DNA of 64,000 nucleotides from Planctomycetota bacterium (GTDB taxonomy: Bacteria; Planctomycetota; Uabimicrobiia; Uabimicrobiales; JABWCH01). The translations under genes were made by a program, and so were the position numbers. The DNA lies in assembly GCA_017993505.1 (NCBI GenBank), contig JAGOMP010000004.1, positions 62,001 to 126,000 on the forward strand. The letters are read 5' to 3'. Under the pieces are notes generated by a model, which was given only the letters and a program-made list of their open reading frames with translations, was not told the DNA's origin and did not search any database. Shown one piece after another: positions 1 through 8,463 of the stretch (its first letter is position 1; each line of letters starts with the position of its first letter).

Positions 1-1846
1 GAATGGCTTCCATGTCAATTTGGTGGCGTACGAGGAATTTTTGTAGTAAAGAGCGTAGTGTAATGGGAATAACTCGGCTTGCTTTGGCTTTTTCTGAAGC
101 TGGATAAATGGAACTAAGACGAATAAGACGTTCCCAAATTCCCCAGTTTTTGCTCCATTCATCTAAGTATCTTGTTTCGATTTCTTCTACGGGAAAGCCA
201 TGTCCCAAATCGTTGAGTCCTTGTGTAAAAATACCTAATTCACGTTGAAATTCTTCAAGAAGCATTCGTAAAAATGTGGTGAAGGAGAATGTTTTTTCAC
301 GAAAGTCTTGTTCTACAGGGGAGAGCATGAGGTAACCACCTTCGCCCATATTTTGTGTGAGTTCAATGATTTGTTCGCCAAAGCTACAAACATTGTCTTC
401 ATCTCTTTTACTAGGTATATCTTCAAATTGGACACCATAGATACGAATAGAATGTTTAGCTAAGTTTTCTTGGAGTTCTTTTTGTTGTAAATTGGTAATG
501 TCGGGATTATCTTCAGGGTAGTTGCCTGTAGCACTAATGACGATAACGCAACGTGTGCTACCTTCTCGCCAGTTGATTTTTGAATGGGTCATCATGTCTA
601 GAGCATAGTATAGGGATTTTGGTTCGTGTCTGTAGCCTTGGTATGGTTCATTATCCAAGTCGCGGAGGAGTTTATCTATATTTGTAGTGAAGTCATTGAG
701 TCGAACTGCCCTTGGTTCTATGAGACGACCGCGACGATAGGGATATTTTTTATCTTTTTCAAATGTGTGGAAAAAACTTAAACCCCAATTTATGTCGAGT
801 TCAAAGGATTGGTGAGTATAGGAAAGTCCAGAAAGCCATATTTTTGTTTTTTGGAGGGCTTCTTGTAGGCGTAAACGTGCAGCAGGGCTTAGAGAAGTGT
901 CTAAAAGAAACATGAGATCTAGTTTTTTGACTTGTTCTTTTTGCTCTTTAATTTTAGCAATATGTTTTTGAGCAATTTCTCCGTTACCACCACTTAAAAA
1001 TGCAATTTGAAATAATCGTTTTTGTTTTTCTGTGGTGTTTTGGAGAAGGGGATAGCGAATCATATTGTATTCCCATTTGACACGAGGTGTTTCTTTGGAA
1101 ATAATTTTTTCTGTGTTCTCTTGAACAGCGTCATTGAGTGTCTCATAAATAGCAACAAGTCCATCTTGGCTGATTTTTTCTTGTTGGATGCGTTGCTCTT
1201 GTGTTTCTTCTTTGTAATGAACAGCAAGGCGTGTGTTCCATTCTCTTGAACTTTGTTTGTGAATCCATCCTAGTACGTCTTGTCCACTGTCTTCAAGATC
1301 GATTTTAGCGGCTACACCAATAAGATAGTAATCTTCTGTTTCTTTGTATACGTAAAAAAAGGAGAATAAAGGTGTTTTGTAGAGTTCTTCGGCTGTGTGC
1401 TGGGGAGCTGAAAAAATGGGGATTCTATTTTCGTGTTTGTTATCAAATACAATGATTCTGCGGTAGATTTTATTGGGTGTACGCAGTGCTTCAGTTTCGT
1501 CTAGTAAATATTCTTTGTCAACCCAGCCAATGGGACGGGCAAGTTTTAGATCGTTGCTATCAAAATCAGGATAGCCAATGTAGTAGTAGGTAGGTGTTTC
1601 TGCGTATACGTAGAAGGATGACCAGATATCTATAGCACCTTCGCGGCTATATTGAACAGAACCTCGAACTTTGATGTCACTTCGAGCTACGGATACGATG
1701 CAGGGTGCTTCGTTTTTGTAAATTGGGAGACTTCCTCGTCTTGGAACTCGTAAGCTATGGCTTTGAGCGAGAATTTGTGCAGAGCTAGAAAATAGGGATA
1801 TGAGTAAAAGGAAGTAGATTGCTCCTTTGATTGGTAGCAGTTTCAT
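1..1846 (-). CDS. exported von Willebrand factor A domain protein (3' end outside window)
   Basis: I translated this open frame myself. It has no stop before the left edge, so the C-terminus is missing. The start at 1846 gives a hydrophobic signal peptide of about 28 residues ending in an Ala-Gln site. Two SH3-like repeats follow at roughly residues 75-110 and 150-180, each with a YY-I-G core and a later GW. A vWA domain comes next, with the metal-binding DxSxS motif (DTSLS) at residues 316-320. The protein is therefore probably secreted or periplasmic and binds a partner through a metal-dependent adhesion site. The substrate is unknown. It lies downstream of the ABC ATPase on the same strand, 90 bp away, and could be cotranscribed with it. 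Confidence 0.8.
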   Translation of the reverse strand, partial: MKLLPIKGAIYFLLLISLFSSSAQILAQSHSLRVPRRGSLPIYKNEAPCIVSVARSDIKVRGSVQYSREGAIDIWSSFYVYAETPTYYYIGYPDFDSNDLKLARPIGWVDKEYLLDETEALRTPNKIYRRIIVFDNKHENRIPIFSAPQHTAEELYKTPLFSFFYVYKETEDYYLIGVAAKIDLEDSGQDVLGWIHKQSSREWNTRLAVHYKEETQEQRIQQEKISQDGLVAIYETLNDAVQENTEKIISKETPRVKWEYNMIRYPLLQNTTEKQKRLFQIAFLSGGNGEIAQKHIAKIKEQKEQVKKLDLMFLLDTSLSPAARLRLQEALQKTKIWLSGLSYTHQSFELDINWGLSFFHTFEKDKKYPYRRGRLIEPRAVRLNDFTTNIDKLLRDLDNEPYQGYRHEPKSLYYALDMMTHSKINWREGSTRCVIVISATGNYPEDNPDITNLQQKELQENLAKHSIRIYGVQFEDIPSKRDEDNVCSFGEQIIELTQNMGEGGYLMLSPVEQDFREKTFSFTTFLRMLLEEFQRELGIFTQGLNDLGHGFPVEEIETRYLDEWSKNWGIWERLIRLSSIYPASEKAKASRVIPITLRSLLQKFLVRHQIDMEAI

Positions 1847-1936
1847 ATTGTTTTAGGCGTTGGCAGCGCCCCTCCATTTTATTTTGTTTTTGCTTATTAT
1901 GTTTTTATGAATGTTTTTTTATTTTTTGTGCTTCTA

Positions 1937-2938
1937 TTAGCGCAGTTCTTTTCCACTGAGTTGTTTGACTAGCATCATTGTGTTGGCCATTCCTGTTGCT
2001 AGGTGGTTTTTAAGGTGACCGTTTTCCATCCATACGAATCGATCGCAATATTGACGTGCTTGGCTTGGGTTGTGGGTGACAAGGATGACGGTAGTGTCGT
2101 GTTCTTTGGCTGCTTTTAGGAGTACGTTCATAACCATGATAGCTGTATCAAAGTCTAGGTTGCCTGTGGGTTCATCTGCGAAGATAACTTGCGGTTTGTG
2201 TACAATGGCTCGTGCTGCTGCCACTCTTTGTTTTTGGCCACCAGAAAGTTGAGATGGTTTTTTATTAAAGAACATTTTCCCTTGTTCTTTTTCACCTGTT
2301 GTCATGAAATTGAGTAGTATGTTTTTTGATTTTTCATAACATTCTGCATCGCTGTAATTTTGTAAACGTAGAGGTAGTGCTACGTTTTCAATGGTACTGA
2401 GATGTGCGAGCAGATGAGATTCTTGGAATATGAATCCAAAGTTTTTATTTCGTAGAATGTCTCTTTGTTTATTGCTTAAGTCTTTGTAACGTGTACCTTG
2501 AAAGAATATATCTCCTACAGGATCTGGTGTACTGAGTAAGCCGAGTATGTTAAGTAAGGTAGATTTTCCTGAACCTGAAAATCCAAGTATGCCTAATATT
2601 TCACCTTGGTAGATGTTTAAGTTTATATCTTTTAAAGCTAAAAAATGGGATTCTGGTGTTTTGTATGTTTTACATATTTTTTGAATGAAGAATAGAGATG
2701 GTGTGGCTTCTTGTTTTTGATCATCCCAGTTTTTATCTTCTAAAATGGCATGAAGGTGAGCAACTTGTGATTCTGTTAGAATTTTTTTTGATGTAATTTG
2801 ATCGATAATTTCTGAAGGAGTCTCATTTTTGGCAGATGCTACAATTTTATCGAATTGTGTTTTTGCGTTTGCATTGAGCCAACCTTGAATGCGTGCTTGT
2901 ATTAATAGTTTTTTTGCATAACTACTACTATTTGCCAT
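1937..2938 (-). CDS. ABC transporter ATP-binding protein, LolD/MacB-like, with N-terminal helical extension
   Basis: The ATPase core is complete: Walker A GFSGSGKST near residue 120, signature LSGGQKQRV, Walker B VIFADEPTGNLD and an H-loop in VTHN. The short domain and GNLD Walker B fit the LolD/MacB/FtsE branch, which powers lipoprotein release or peptide and macrolide export. About 75 residues of predicted helix precede the ATPase, which is not usual for LolD or FtsE. The stretch SKKILTESQV resembles a helical motif found in other proteins of this window. A GTG start 12 bp upstream is possible, but AAGGTGG is ideally spaced for the ATG at 2938. No permease gene is adjacent on this side. Confidence 0.88.
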   Translation of the reverse strand: MANSSSYAKKLLIQARIQGWLNANAKTQFDKIVASAKNETPSEIIDQITSKKILTESQVAHLHAILEDKNWDDQKQEATPSLFFIQKICKTYKTPESHFLALKDINLNIYQGEILGILGFSGSGKSTLLNILGLLSTPDPVGDIFFQGTRYKDLSNKQRDILRNKNFGFIFQESHLLAHLSTIENVALPLRLQNYSDAECYEKSKNILLNFMTTGEKEQGKMFFNKKPSQLSGGQKQRVAAARAIVHKPQVIFADEPTGNLDFDTAIMVMNVLLKAAKEHDTTVILVTHNPSQARQYCDRFVWMENGHLKNHLATGMANTMMLVKQLSGKELR

Positions 2939-2967
2939 AATGTATTCCACCTTTTATTCTTTGTTAG

Positions 2968-3032
2968 AATACTTTAACTGTTTTTTTCATTTTCTTTTTA
3001 TTTGTGCTGTTTCTTGTAACAGTTAAAGTATT
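2968..3032 (-). terminator. stem-loop with 15-bp perfect arms after the roadblock gene
   Basis: Arms at 2968-2982 and 3018-3032 are exact reverse complements, separated by 35 bases. The structure lies 33 bp beyond the stop of the roadblock gene at 3065 and before the ABC ATPase. There is no clear U-tract, so it may be a processing or attenuation structure rather than a classical terminator. It could also be a protein-binding inverted repeat. Confidence 0.45.
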
Positions 3033-3064
3033 TGTTTGTTGGTAGAGTTGAAAATGGTTTAGAA

Positions 3065-3589
3065 TCAGTCTTCATCACCAAATAGTTCATCTAATAGTTT
3101 ATTGGCACTGTCACTGAATCCATCTGTCTCAAATTCAGCATCCATAAGAACATGTTCGCCTCGACGATTTTCTGCTTGTTGGAAGATGTTTTCTAATTTT
3201 TTGGCAACTTCACTACTAACTAGGCGGACTAGACCAAGTTGTGTTCTATCATCAAAGATGACTGCTAAGAGTGTTCTATCTCTAATGAGAGTAACTTGTA
3301 TGCTGTCTTTTTTCCCCTGATGAAATAAAACGGAGAATTCTTCTTCTCCAAGAAGTTTTGCCCACTCTCGTGTGGCAGCAAATGTGCTGGCCAAGAGTGT
3401 GCAGATCGTGTCTAAATCGTAACTTTGATTTTCTCCATGCGTAGTGATAAGATGTCCTTCTTTGTCAATCAGTATGGCACATTTAGCTTGGCTTCGTTTT
3501 AAAAAGACTTGTAATACTTTATCGATAAGCTGAATGTCTTCTTTGTAAAAAATCAATCGTTGCAACTTGAGCTTTTCATCATCTTTCAT
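3065..3589 (-). CDS. roadblock/LC7 domain protein (MglB-like)
   Basis: A 174-residue protein whose central 110 residues follow the roadblock/LC7 pattern: an N-terminal helix, then a strand with AILIDKEGHLITTHG, a helix with LASTFAATREWAKLLG, two strands, and a C-terminal helix. Roadblock proteins such as MglB dimerise and act as GTPase-activating or guanine-exchange partners of MglA-type GTPases. It follows the MglA-like GTPase by 52 bp on the same strand. The C-terminal 25 residues are acidic and probably disordered. I infer that it is one of three roadblock partners of this GTPase. Confidence 0.85.
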   Translation of the reverse strand: MKDDEKLKLQRLIFYKEDIQLIDKVLQVFLKRSQAKCAILIDKEGHLITTHGENQSYDLDTICTLLASTFAATREWAKLLGEEEFSVLFHQGKKDSIQVTLIRDRTLLAVIFDDRTQLGLVRLVSSEVAKKLENIFQQAENRRGEHVLMDAEFETDGFSDSANKLLDELFGDED

Positions 3590-3641
3590 ATTTATTGTTA
3601 TCCCTCTGTTTGTTTATTATTAGTTTTATGAACAATTTGTT

Positions 3642-4772
3642 TTACATATTCCCATCTTTATTTTTTTCATCTAAAAATTTTTTGAATTTTCTAAACAAGG
3701 GTGCTTTTGAAGGACTATCATTTAGACTACTTGTTGGTTGAAAAGATTTTGGTTGCATAGGTGTTTGTGGGAATGTGGGTTGTTGCATAGGTTGGTACAT
3801 GGGTTGTTGCATAGGTTGCTGAAACGATTGTGATTGAATGGGAGAACGTTGTATTGTCGGTTGTACTGGTTGCATAAAAGATCGTTGCATACTTGGTATC
3901 TTTGGTGCAATGGGGGGCGTGGGTGCAATCGGAGTTGTGGGTGCAATCGGAGTTGTGGGTGCAATCGGAGTTGTGGGTGCAATCGGAGTTGTGGGTACAA
4001 TAGGTCGTGTTACAGGAGGAGATCCAGCAGATGTTGTCACAGGAGTTACTGTAATAGGGTTTGGGGTCGATAATGCGGGACGAGTGCCTGCGAGGGGGCT
4101 TTGCATTGTAGGAGGCGGAGTTAGTCTTCCTATGCCAGAAGTGCTAGGAGTTGTTCCTCCTAATGTACTACTCGCTTGTCCCATATTAGCTTGCTTTGTA
4201 ACAGATTCTAATACAAGAGCTGCACAACATTTTAAAGTAGGAAATACTCCTTCTCCTGTCATAGCAACACCTTCAAATGTAGGAACTTTCAAATAGTTGA
4301 TTTTTTCTTCAAGTTCTTCCACAGTAAATATGTCGGGCATGTCGCGTTTGTTCCATTGTATGACTAAGGGCATTTCTCGTATGTCCATTTTATGGAGTCG
4401 TAAGTTTTCTTCTAAGTTTTTTAGAGATTCTAAATTTTCTTGTAGTTTTGATCTTTGACTATCTGCAACAAAAATAATGCCGTCAGCACCTTGTAATACA
4501 AGTTTCCTCGTAGAGTTATAAAATACTTGACCAGGAACTGTGAATAAGCGTAATTTTGTTTTCATTCCAGCGACTGTTCCAAGGTCAATGGGCATAAAGT
4601 CGAAAAAAAGCGTTCTATCTTGTTCTGTTGCGATAGATGTGAGTTCTCCTCGATGGCTAGATGGAGTTTTTTTATGCACCATTTCTAAATTTGTCGTTTT
4701 ACCAGAAAGACCTGGTCCGTAATATACTATTTTGCAATTGACTTCACGTCTAAAAAAATTAAACTGGACCAT
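3642..4772 (-). CDS. mglA: MglA-like Ras/Arf-family small GTPase with long proline-rich C-terminal tail
   Basis: Residues 1-195 are an MglA-type GTPase: P-loop GPGLSGKTTN, the MglA-type switch region with TATEQDRT-like sequence, FTVPGQVFYN as G3, and NKRDMP as G4. MglA controls cell polarity and type IV pilus or gliding machinery in Myxococcus and Thermus. Family members are normally near 195 residues. This one adds about 180 residues of Pro/Thr/Gln-rich low-complexity sequence, including a six-residue PTTPIA repeat encoded by an 18-bp DNA repeat, then Gln/Met/Pro-rich sequence and a basic-aromatic end (LFRKFKKF). The tail may tether partners or the membrane. A strong GGGGGA ribosome site precedes the ATG. 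Confidence 0.9.
   Translation of the reverse strand: MVQFNFFRREVNCKIVYYGPGLSGKTTNLEMVHKKTPSSHRGELTSIATEQDRTLFFDFMPIDLGTVAGMKTKLRLFTVPGQVFYNSTRKLVLQGADGIIFVADSQRSKLQENLESLKNLEENLRLHKMDIREMPLVIQWNKRDMPDIFTVEELEEKINYLKVPTFEGVAMTGEGVFPTLKCCAALVLESVTKQANMGQASSTLGGTTPSTSGIGRLTPPPTMQSPLAGTRPALSTPNPITVTPVTTSAGSPPVTRPIVPTTPIAPTTPIAPTTPIAPTTPIAPTPPIAPKIPSMQRSFMQPVQPTIQRSPIQSQSFQQPMQQPMYQPMQQPTFPQTPMQPKSFQPTSSLNDSPSKAPLFRKFKKFLDEKNKDGNM
3901..4008. repeat. 18-bp coding tandem repeat in the MglA-like gene
   Basis: Four identical 18-bp copies (gtgggtgcaatcggagtt) run from 3919 to 3990, flanked by diverged copies at 3901-3918 and 3991-4008. They encode the PTTPIA repeat on the minus strand. Copy number could change by slippage without breaking the frame. 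Confidence 0.93.
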
Positions 4773-4820
4773 ATCCAGTAATCCCCCTTTAATAAATTCT
4801 GTTGTTCATATTTGGGAAAA

Positions 4821-5171
4821 TTAATCAAGTTTCCACAAATTTTTAATGCGATGGGCAGCTCCATCAATTTCTAAAAGTGTAAAGTCTATATTTATGTTTT
4901 TATCGGTTAAAACTAGTAAACACGCTAATTCAATATCAACAAAAACAATGCGACCATGCACAGAATTGAGTATGATTCTATCAAATCTATGACAACCTAG
5001 ATACTCAAGTGCTTTTTTTGTGGCGTTAATTGTACTAGAAGCCATTGCTGCAACAACATTTTCATTAAATCCTTCGCCGAGTTCTGACATGACTACAAGC
5101 CCATCAGGACTTACTACCATACTTCCTTTAACGCCTACTTCTCTATTTAATCTTTTTAATACTTTTAACAT
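4821..5171 (-). CDS. roadblock/LC7 domain protein (MglB-like)
   Basis: A compact 116-residue protein that is entirely a roadblock/LC7 domain: MLKVLKRLNREVGVKGSMVV, DGLVVMSELG, then a helix with VVAAMASSTINATKKALEYLG, and a pair of strands (RIILNSVHGRIVFVDIE). This is the usual MglB size and layout. It lies 48 bp upstream of the MglA-like GTPase and 21 bp downstream of the TPR-roadblock gene, so the genes are probably one operon. As the cognate of MglA it most likely acts as GTPase activator or effector adaptor in the cytoplasm. Confidence 0.88.
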   Translation of the reverse strand: MLKVLKRLNREVGVKGSMVVSPDGLVVMSELGEGFNENVVAAMASSTINATKKALEYLGCHRFDRIILNSVHGRIVFVDIELACLLVLTDKNINIDFTLLEIDGAAHRIKNLWKLD

Positions 5172-5192
5172 AGAAAAACCTTTAATGTGAAT

Positions 5193-6320
5193 CTATACAG
5201 AAGATGCTTGTTTTAATTGTTGAGAAACTTCTTTTATAAGAAACTGAAGATGTTGGCTTAAATGTTCTTTTCTAGCTTCTGGTGTGCTAAATCCTAAATA
5301 TATAATGTTTTCTGAGCACTGTATATGAATACAACCAATGGGACTATCTATTTCTGTTTTTTGTAATCTTCCTAAGTCCATTTGACGTGATGAATTTTGT
5401 ACAGTTTGATAAATATACATACCAACATCATAGTATATCTCAGCATCTACGTCAGGCTTAGCATAGTATCCCATGCAGTTACCATATTCATCACATATAA
5501 ATAAGGCGAGTAAATTATCAATGTTTGTCTTCTGTAATGCTTCTAGAGGTTTTACAAACATCTCTTGTGAAAGTGGATTTTTTTCTTCTTCTTCTTGCGA
5601 TTCTTTTTCTAAGTTATAGTATAGTTTTCTTTCTGTCTCTATATTGTGTAATAGGATATCTAAATCTTCTTGTGGTGCTTTTGGAATGGAACTACTCAAA
5701 TTTAAAAGATGAAGCACTTTTTCATCTTCTGGTGCAAATAATAGAATACTAGATATTCGTTGACGAGCTTTACTTATAAGACCAATTTGTAAGTATAGTT
5801 TAGATAAAGTAAGTAGGGCACGATAATTTTTATTATTGAGCTCAAGAACTCGTTCTAAGTTTTCTATAGCTAATTTTGCATCATTGGCTAAAAAATCTTT
5901 ATAGAATCTTCGTAATCGTAATTCACCTATAGTTAGGTAAGGATTGTCGTTATCGGGGAAAAGTTCTATGGATTGGCGACAATATTTTAAAGCAATTTCT
6001 TCTTCATGTAAGTCTTTATAAATTTCTGCTAATTGGGAAAATGCTATGGAGGTAGGTTCCTGCTGAATAATTTTTAAAAGACTATCTATTTCTGTTTGGC
6101 AGTGCTTTTTTTTTAGATTATAATATATTTGGGAAAGTTCTTCTTCATTTGGAAATTCTTGAATAGCTTGTTTTGCTACTCGTAAAGCACTAAATAAATC
6201 TCCTAGACCTTGGTATTTTTTGATTAATACAAGGAAATTCTCTTGAGTGGGTCTTTCTTTTAACTGTTGCTCCAAGCGTTCTAAATCTCTTTTTTTTTGC
6301 AGCGAGGCAAATAATTCCAT
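5193..6320 (-). CDS. TPR protein with C-terminal roadblock-like domain
   Basis: Residues 1-230 form about five TPR units; for example LAEIYKDLHEEEIALKYCRQ and LSKLYLQIGLISKARQRI are typical helix pairs. After a Glu-rich linker, residues 255-370 (LLALFICDEYGNCMGYY..., then alternating strands and a terminal helix) match the order of a roadblock/LC7 domain. I infer that the protein brings the roadblock/GTPase pair to a TPR-bound partner. It is the first gene of the MglA cluster and is preceded by an approximately 600-bp gene-free stretch that probably carries the promoter. There is no signal peptide, so it should be cytoplasmic. Confidence 0.75.
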   Translation of the reverse strand: MELFASLQKKRDLERLEQQLKERPTQENFLVLIKKYQGLGDLFSALRVAKQAIQEFPNEEELSQIYYNLKKKHCQTEIDSLLKIIQQEPTSIAFSQLAEIYKDLHEEEIALKYCRQSIELFPDNDNPYLTIGELRLRRFYKDFLANDAKLAIENLERVLELNNKNYRALLTLSKLYLQIGLISKARQRISSILLFAPEDEKVLHLLNLSSSIPKAPQEDLDILLHNIETERKLYYNLEKESQEEEEKNPLSQEMFVKPLEALQKTNIDNLLALFICDEYGNCMGYYAKPDVDAEIYYDVGMYIYQTVQNSSRQMDLGRLQKTEIDSPIGCIHIQCSENIIYLGFSTPEARKEHLSQHLQFLIKEVSQQLKQASSV

Positions 6321-6382
6321 GAAAAACCTCTTTAGTCTATCTATATAGTCTACTCTTTTTGTAAAGGTCCAAGTAAGATTTA

Positions 6383-6430
6383 TTTTACAATAAAGAGCAT
6401 TCTTATTAAATTTTTACAATAAAGAGCATT
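6383..6430. repeat. direct repeat, 19 bp, period 29
   Basis: The 19-mer ttttacaataaagagcatt occurs at 6383-6401 and again, identically, at 6412-6430, upstream of the TPR-roadblock operon. It could be a paired regulator site or a simple tandem duplication. Confidence 0.8.
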
Positions 6431-6858
6431 ATTATTACATTCTTATTAATTAATGTTCTATTTATAATGTATTATTTTTTTATTTCTGTATCATGCTATA
6501 TTTTATTTCATGATCTATACAATATTCTAAGTTTTTTATGAAATATGTCAAGTATTTCTTTTAATTCTTGTTTATAAAAGTATATAAACATATGGATTTT
6601 TATTTTTTTGAATGAATATGCTATATGGAATGTTTAAGAGAGCTGGGATAATGGAATATTTTATTCCTAGGTAACTGCAGTTTGAATTATAGGAGTTTAG
6701 TTTTAAATATGATATTTTTTATTGATGCGTTCTAAGTATGGTGAGGATATACTTACTTTAGTTGGAGTGGATAGCAAATTTTTATCATATATATTATTTA
6801 TCTAATAAAAATATTAACAGAAACCTCATATATATATATTCTTTATACATATACAAGA

Positions 6859-6910
6859 TACATTCAAAGAGCACTGCTCTTTTTTTAAAGAGGAGTGCTC
6901 TTTGAATGTA
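6859..6910 (-). terminator. 24-bp stem-loop directly after RNase G
   Basis: Arms 6859-6882 and 6887-6910 are reverse complements with one mismatch and a 4-base loop. The structure starts 8 bp past the RNase G stop. It is very stable, but on the minus strand it is followed by a mixed sequence without a U-run, so it may protect the 3' end rather than end transcription itself. Confidence 0.65.
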
Positions 6911-6917
6911 TTATACG

Positions 6918-8429
6918 TTAAATATTTTGAATAAGCTGGTTATTCTCATCAAAATATTCGACTGTGAATTTTTCAATAAGAAGTAAGTTGGAAGGATTGA
7001 TGATAATTTCTGTACCTGTTTGTTCTTCGATAATATGTAGGACTTTTCGTTTTCGATTAGCAAGGTCTAATGTAACTTCAGGGCTAGTAGTAACAATAAT
7101 TTTTCGAACTTTTCCTGTTAAAGCCCCTAGTTTGATTTTACGCATAATCATTAAAGACATGCTTTCAATGCTTTTAATCCAACCTTGACCATTACAATGA
7201 CTACAAATATTGTGAGTATAGTTTTTAATAGATGGTCCTAAACGTTGACGTGTCATTTCAATGATTCCAAATTGGCTGATTCTGCCAACTCTGCTACGAG
7301 CTCTATCCTTGCGAACAGCATCTCGGAATGTTCGTTCTACAGCCCGTTTATTCTTATTATCTCGCATATCAATGAAATCATTGATGATAAGTCCACCTAA
7401 ATCTCGAAGGCGAAGTTGACGAGCGATTTCTTCTGCTGCTTCCATGTTAATTTTAAAGGCAGTTTCTTCAATATCTACTTCGTCTGTATATTTACCTGAG
7501 TTTACATCTACTGCTACAATCGCTTCTGTTTGTTCAATGACAAGATGACCACCTGAACGTAGAGGGACTTTTTTTTGGTAAATTTTTTCAATTTCGTTTT
7601 CCACGCCATATTTATGAAATAGAGGAATGTTTTCGTCATAGAATTGGACACAACGTTCGTAATCAGGAGAAAGTACACTCATGAAGTCTAGAGCACGTTG
7701 GTATGCGATTTGGCTGTCAATGATGATTTCTTCTATTTCATCTGTAAAAATATCGCGCAATGTTCGAATGACAAGATCGCTTTCTTGGTAAATTAGGGAG
7801 GGACTTTTGGCGTGCTTTGCTCTTTTTGTAATGACTTTCCACAAATTAAGCAAGTAATCTAAGTCGCGAGAAATTTCTTTTTTTGTTCGATTGGCACCTG
7901 CAGTTCTGATGATGTAGCCCATGCCTGGTGGAGGTGCTAGTTCTTCCAATGTATTTTTTAGTTTTCGACGTAAATTTTCGTCTCCAATTTTTTTAGAAAC
8001 GCCAGAACGTTTGATGGAAGGCATAAGAACTACATAGCGTCCTGGAATAGAAAGGTATGTCGTTAAAGTAGGAGCTTTATTTCCAATCCCTTCTTTTGTT
8101 ATTTCAATTAAAACTTCCATTCCATTGACGAGAAGATCTTGTATTTTTTTTTCTTTTTTTCGATTTTTTGGGTTGTCTGTTTCATTCATTTGACCATAGA
8201 TGGGCATAACGTCTGAAACATGTAAAAAACCGTTGCGGCCTTCGCCTATGTCTACAAATGCGGCTTGGATAGATGGTTCGATATTGACCACGATTCCTTT
8301 GTATATATTGCCGATGTGTCCGAGTGAGGAGGATCGCTCAATGTAGATTTCTTCGAGCTTGTCTCCTTCCATAATTGCGATGCGACTCTCTTCAGGTTCT
8401 TTTACATTGATGAGCATCCGTTTTGTCAT
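6918..8429 (-). CDS. rng: ribonuclease G/E family endoribonuclease
   Basis: A 503-residue protein with the RNase E/G core: S1-like RNA-binding domain at about residues 38-125 (GNIYKGIVVNIEPSIQAAFV), then the catalytic region with the two metal-binding aspartates in VDVNSGKYTD and NDFIDM, and a zinc-link-like CSHC near residue 410. It lacks the long disordered degradosome tail of RNase E, so RNase G is the closer match. It should process rRNA and initiate mRNA decay in the cytoplasm. It follows the DUF2344 gene by 34 bp, a pairing seen in many bacteria. Confidence 0.95.
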   Translation of the reverse strand: MTKRMLINVKEPEESRIAIMEGDKLEEIYIERSSSLGHIGNIYKGIVVNIEPSIQAAFVDIGEGRNGFLHVSDVMPIYGQMNETDNPKNRKKEKKIQDLLVNGMEVLIEITKEGIGNKAPTLTTYLSIPGRYVVLMPSIKRSGVSKKIGDENLRRKLKNTLEELAPPPGMGYIIRTAGANRTKKEISRDLDYLLNLWKVITKRAKHAKSPSLIYQESDLVIRTLRDIFTDEIEEIIIDSQIAYQRALDFMSVLSPDYERCVQFYDENIPLFHKYGVENEIEKIYQKKVPLRSGGHLVIEQTEAIVAVDVNSGKYTDEVDIEETAFKINMEAAEEIARQLRLRDLGGLIINDFIDMRDNKNKRAVERTFRDAVRKDRARSRVGRISQFGIIEMTRQRLGPSIKNYTHNICSHCNGQGWIKSIESMSLMIMRKIKLGALTGKVRKIIVTTSPEVTLDLANRKRKVLHIIEEQTGTEIIINPSNLLLIEKFTVEYFDENNQLIQNI

Positions 8430-8463
8430 ATTTTTTTAACCTTCAGTGGATAGTGTCACGATT

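Larger units (their letters stand above)
6321..6917. other. gene-free AT-rich spacer upstream of the MglA cluster
   Basis: I see no plausible gene or RNA gene here. It holds a direct repeat near 6383-6430 and the long stem-loop at 6859-6910 after RNase G. The remainder is very AT-rich and presumably holds the promoter of the TPR-roadblock operon, but no convincing -35/-10 pair stands out. Confidence 0.6.

Noticed and set aside
3838-4296. Plus-strand open frame of 152 codons rich in Gly-Val repeats
   Set aside because: It is the antisense reading of the 18-bp repeat and tail of the MglA-like gene, has repeat-driven composition and no ribosome site.
6321-6917. tRNA or small gene in the 600-bp spacer
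   Set aside because: No T-loop-like GTTCRA motif with flanking stems and no open frame with a ribosome site is visible on either strand.
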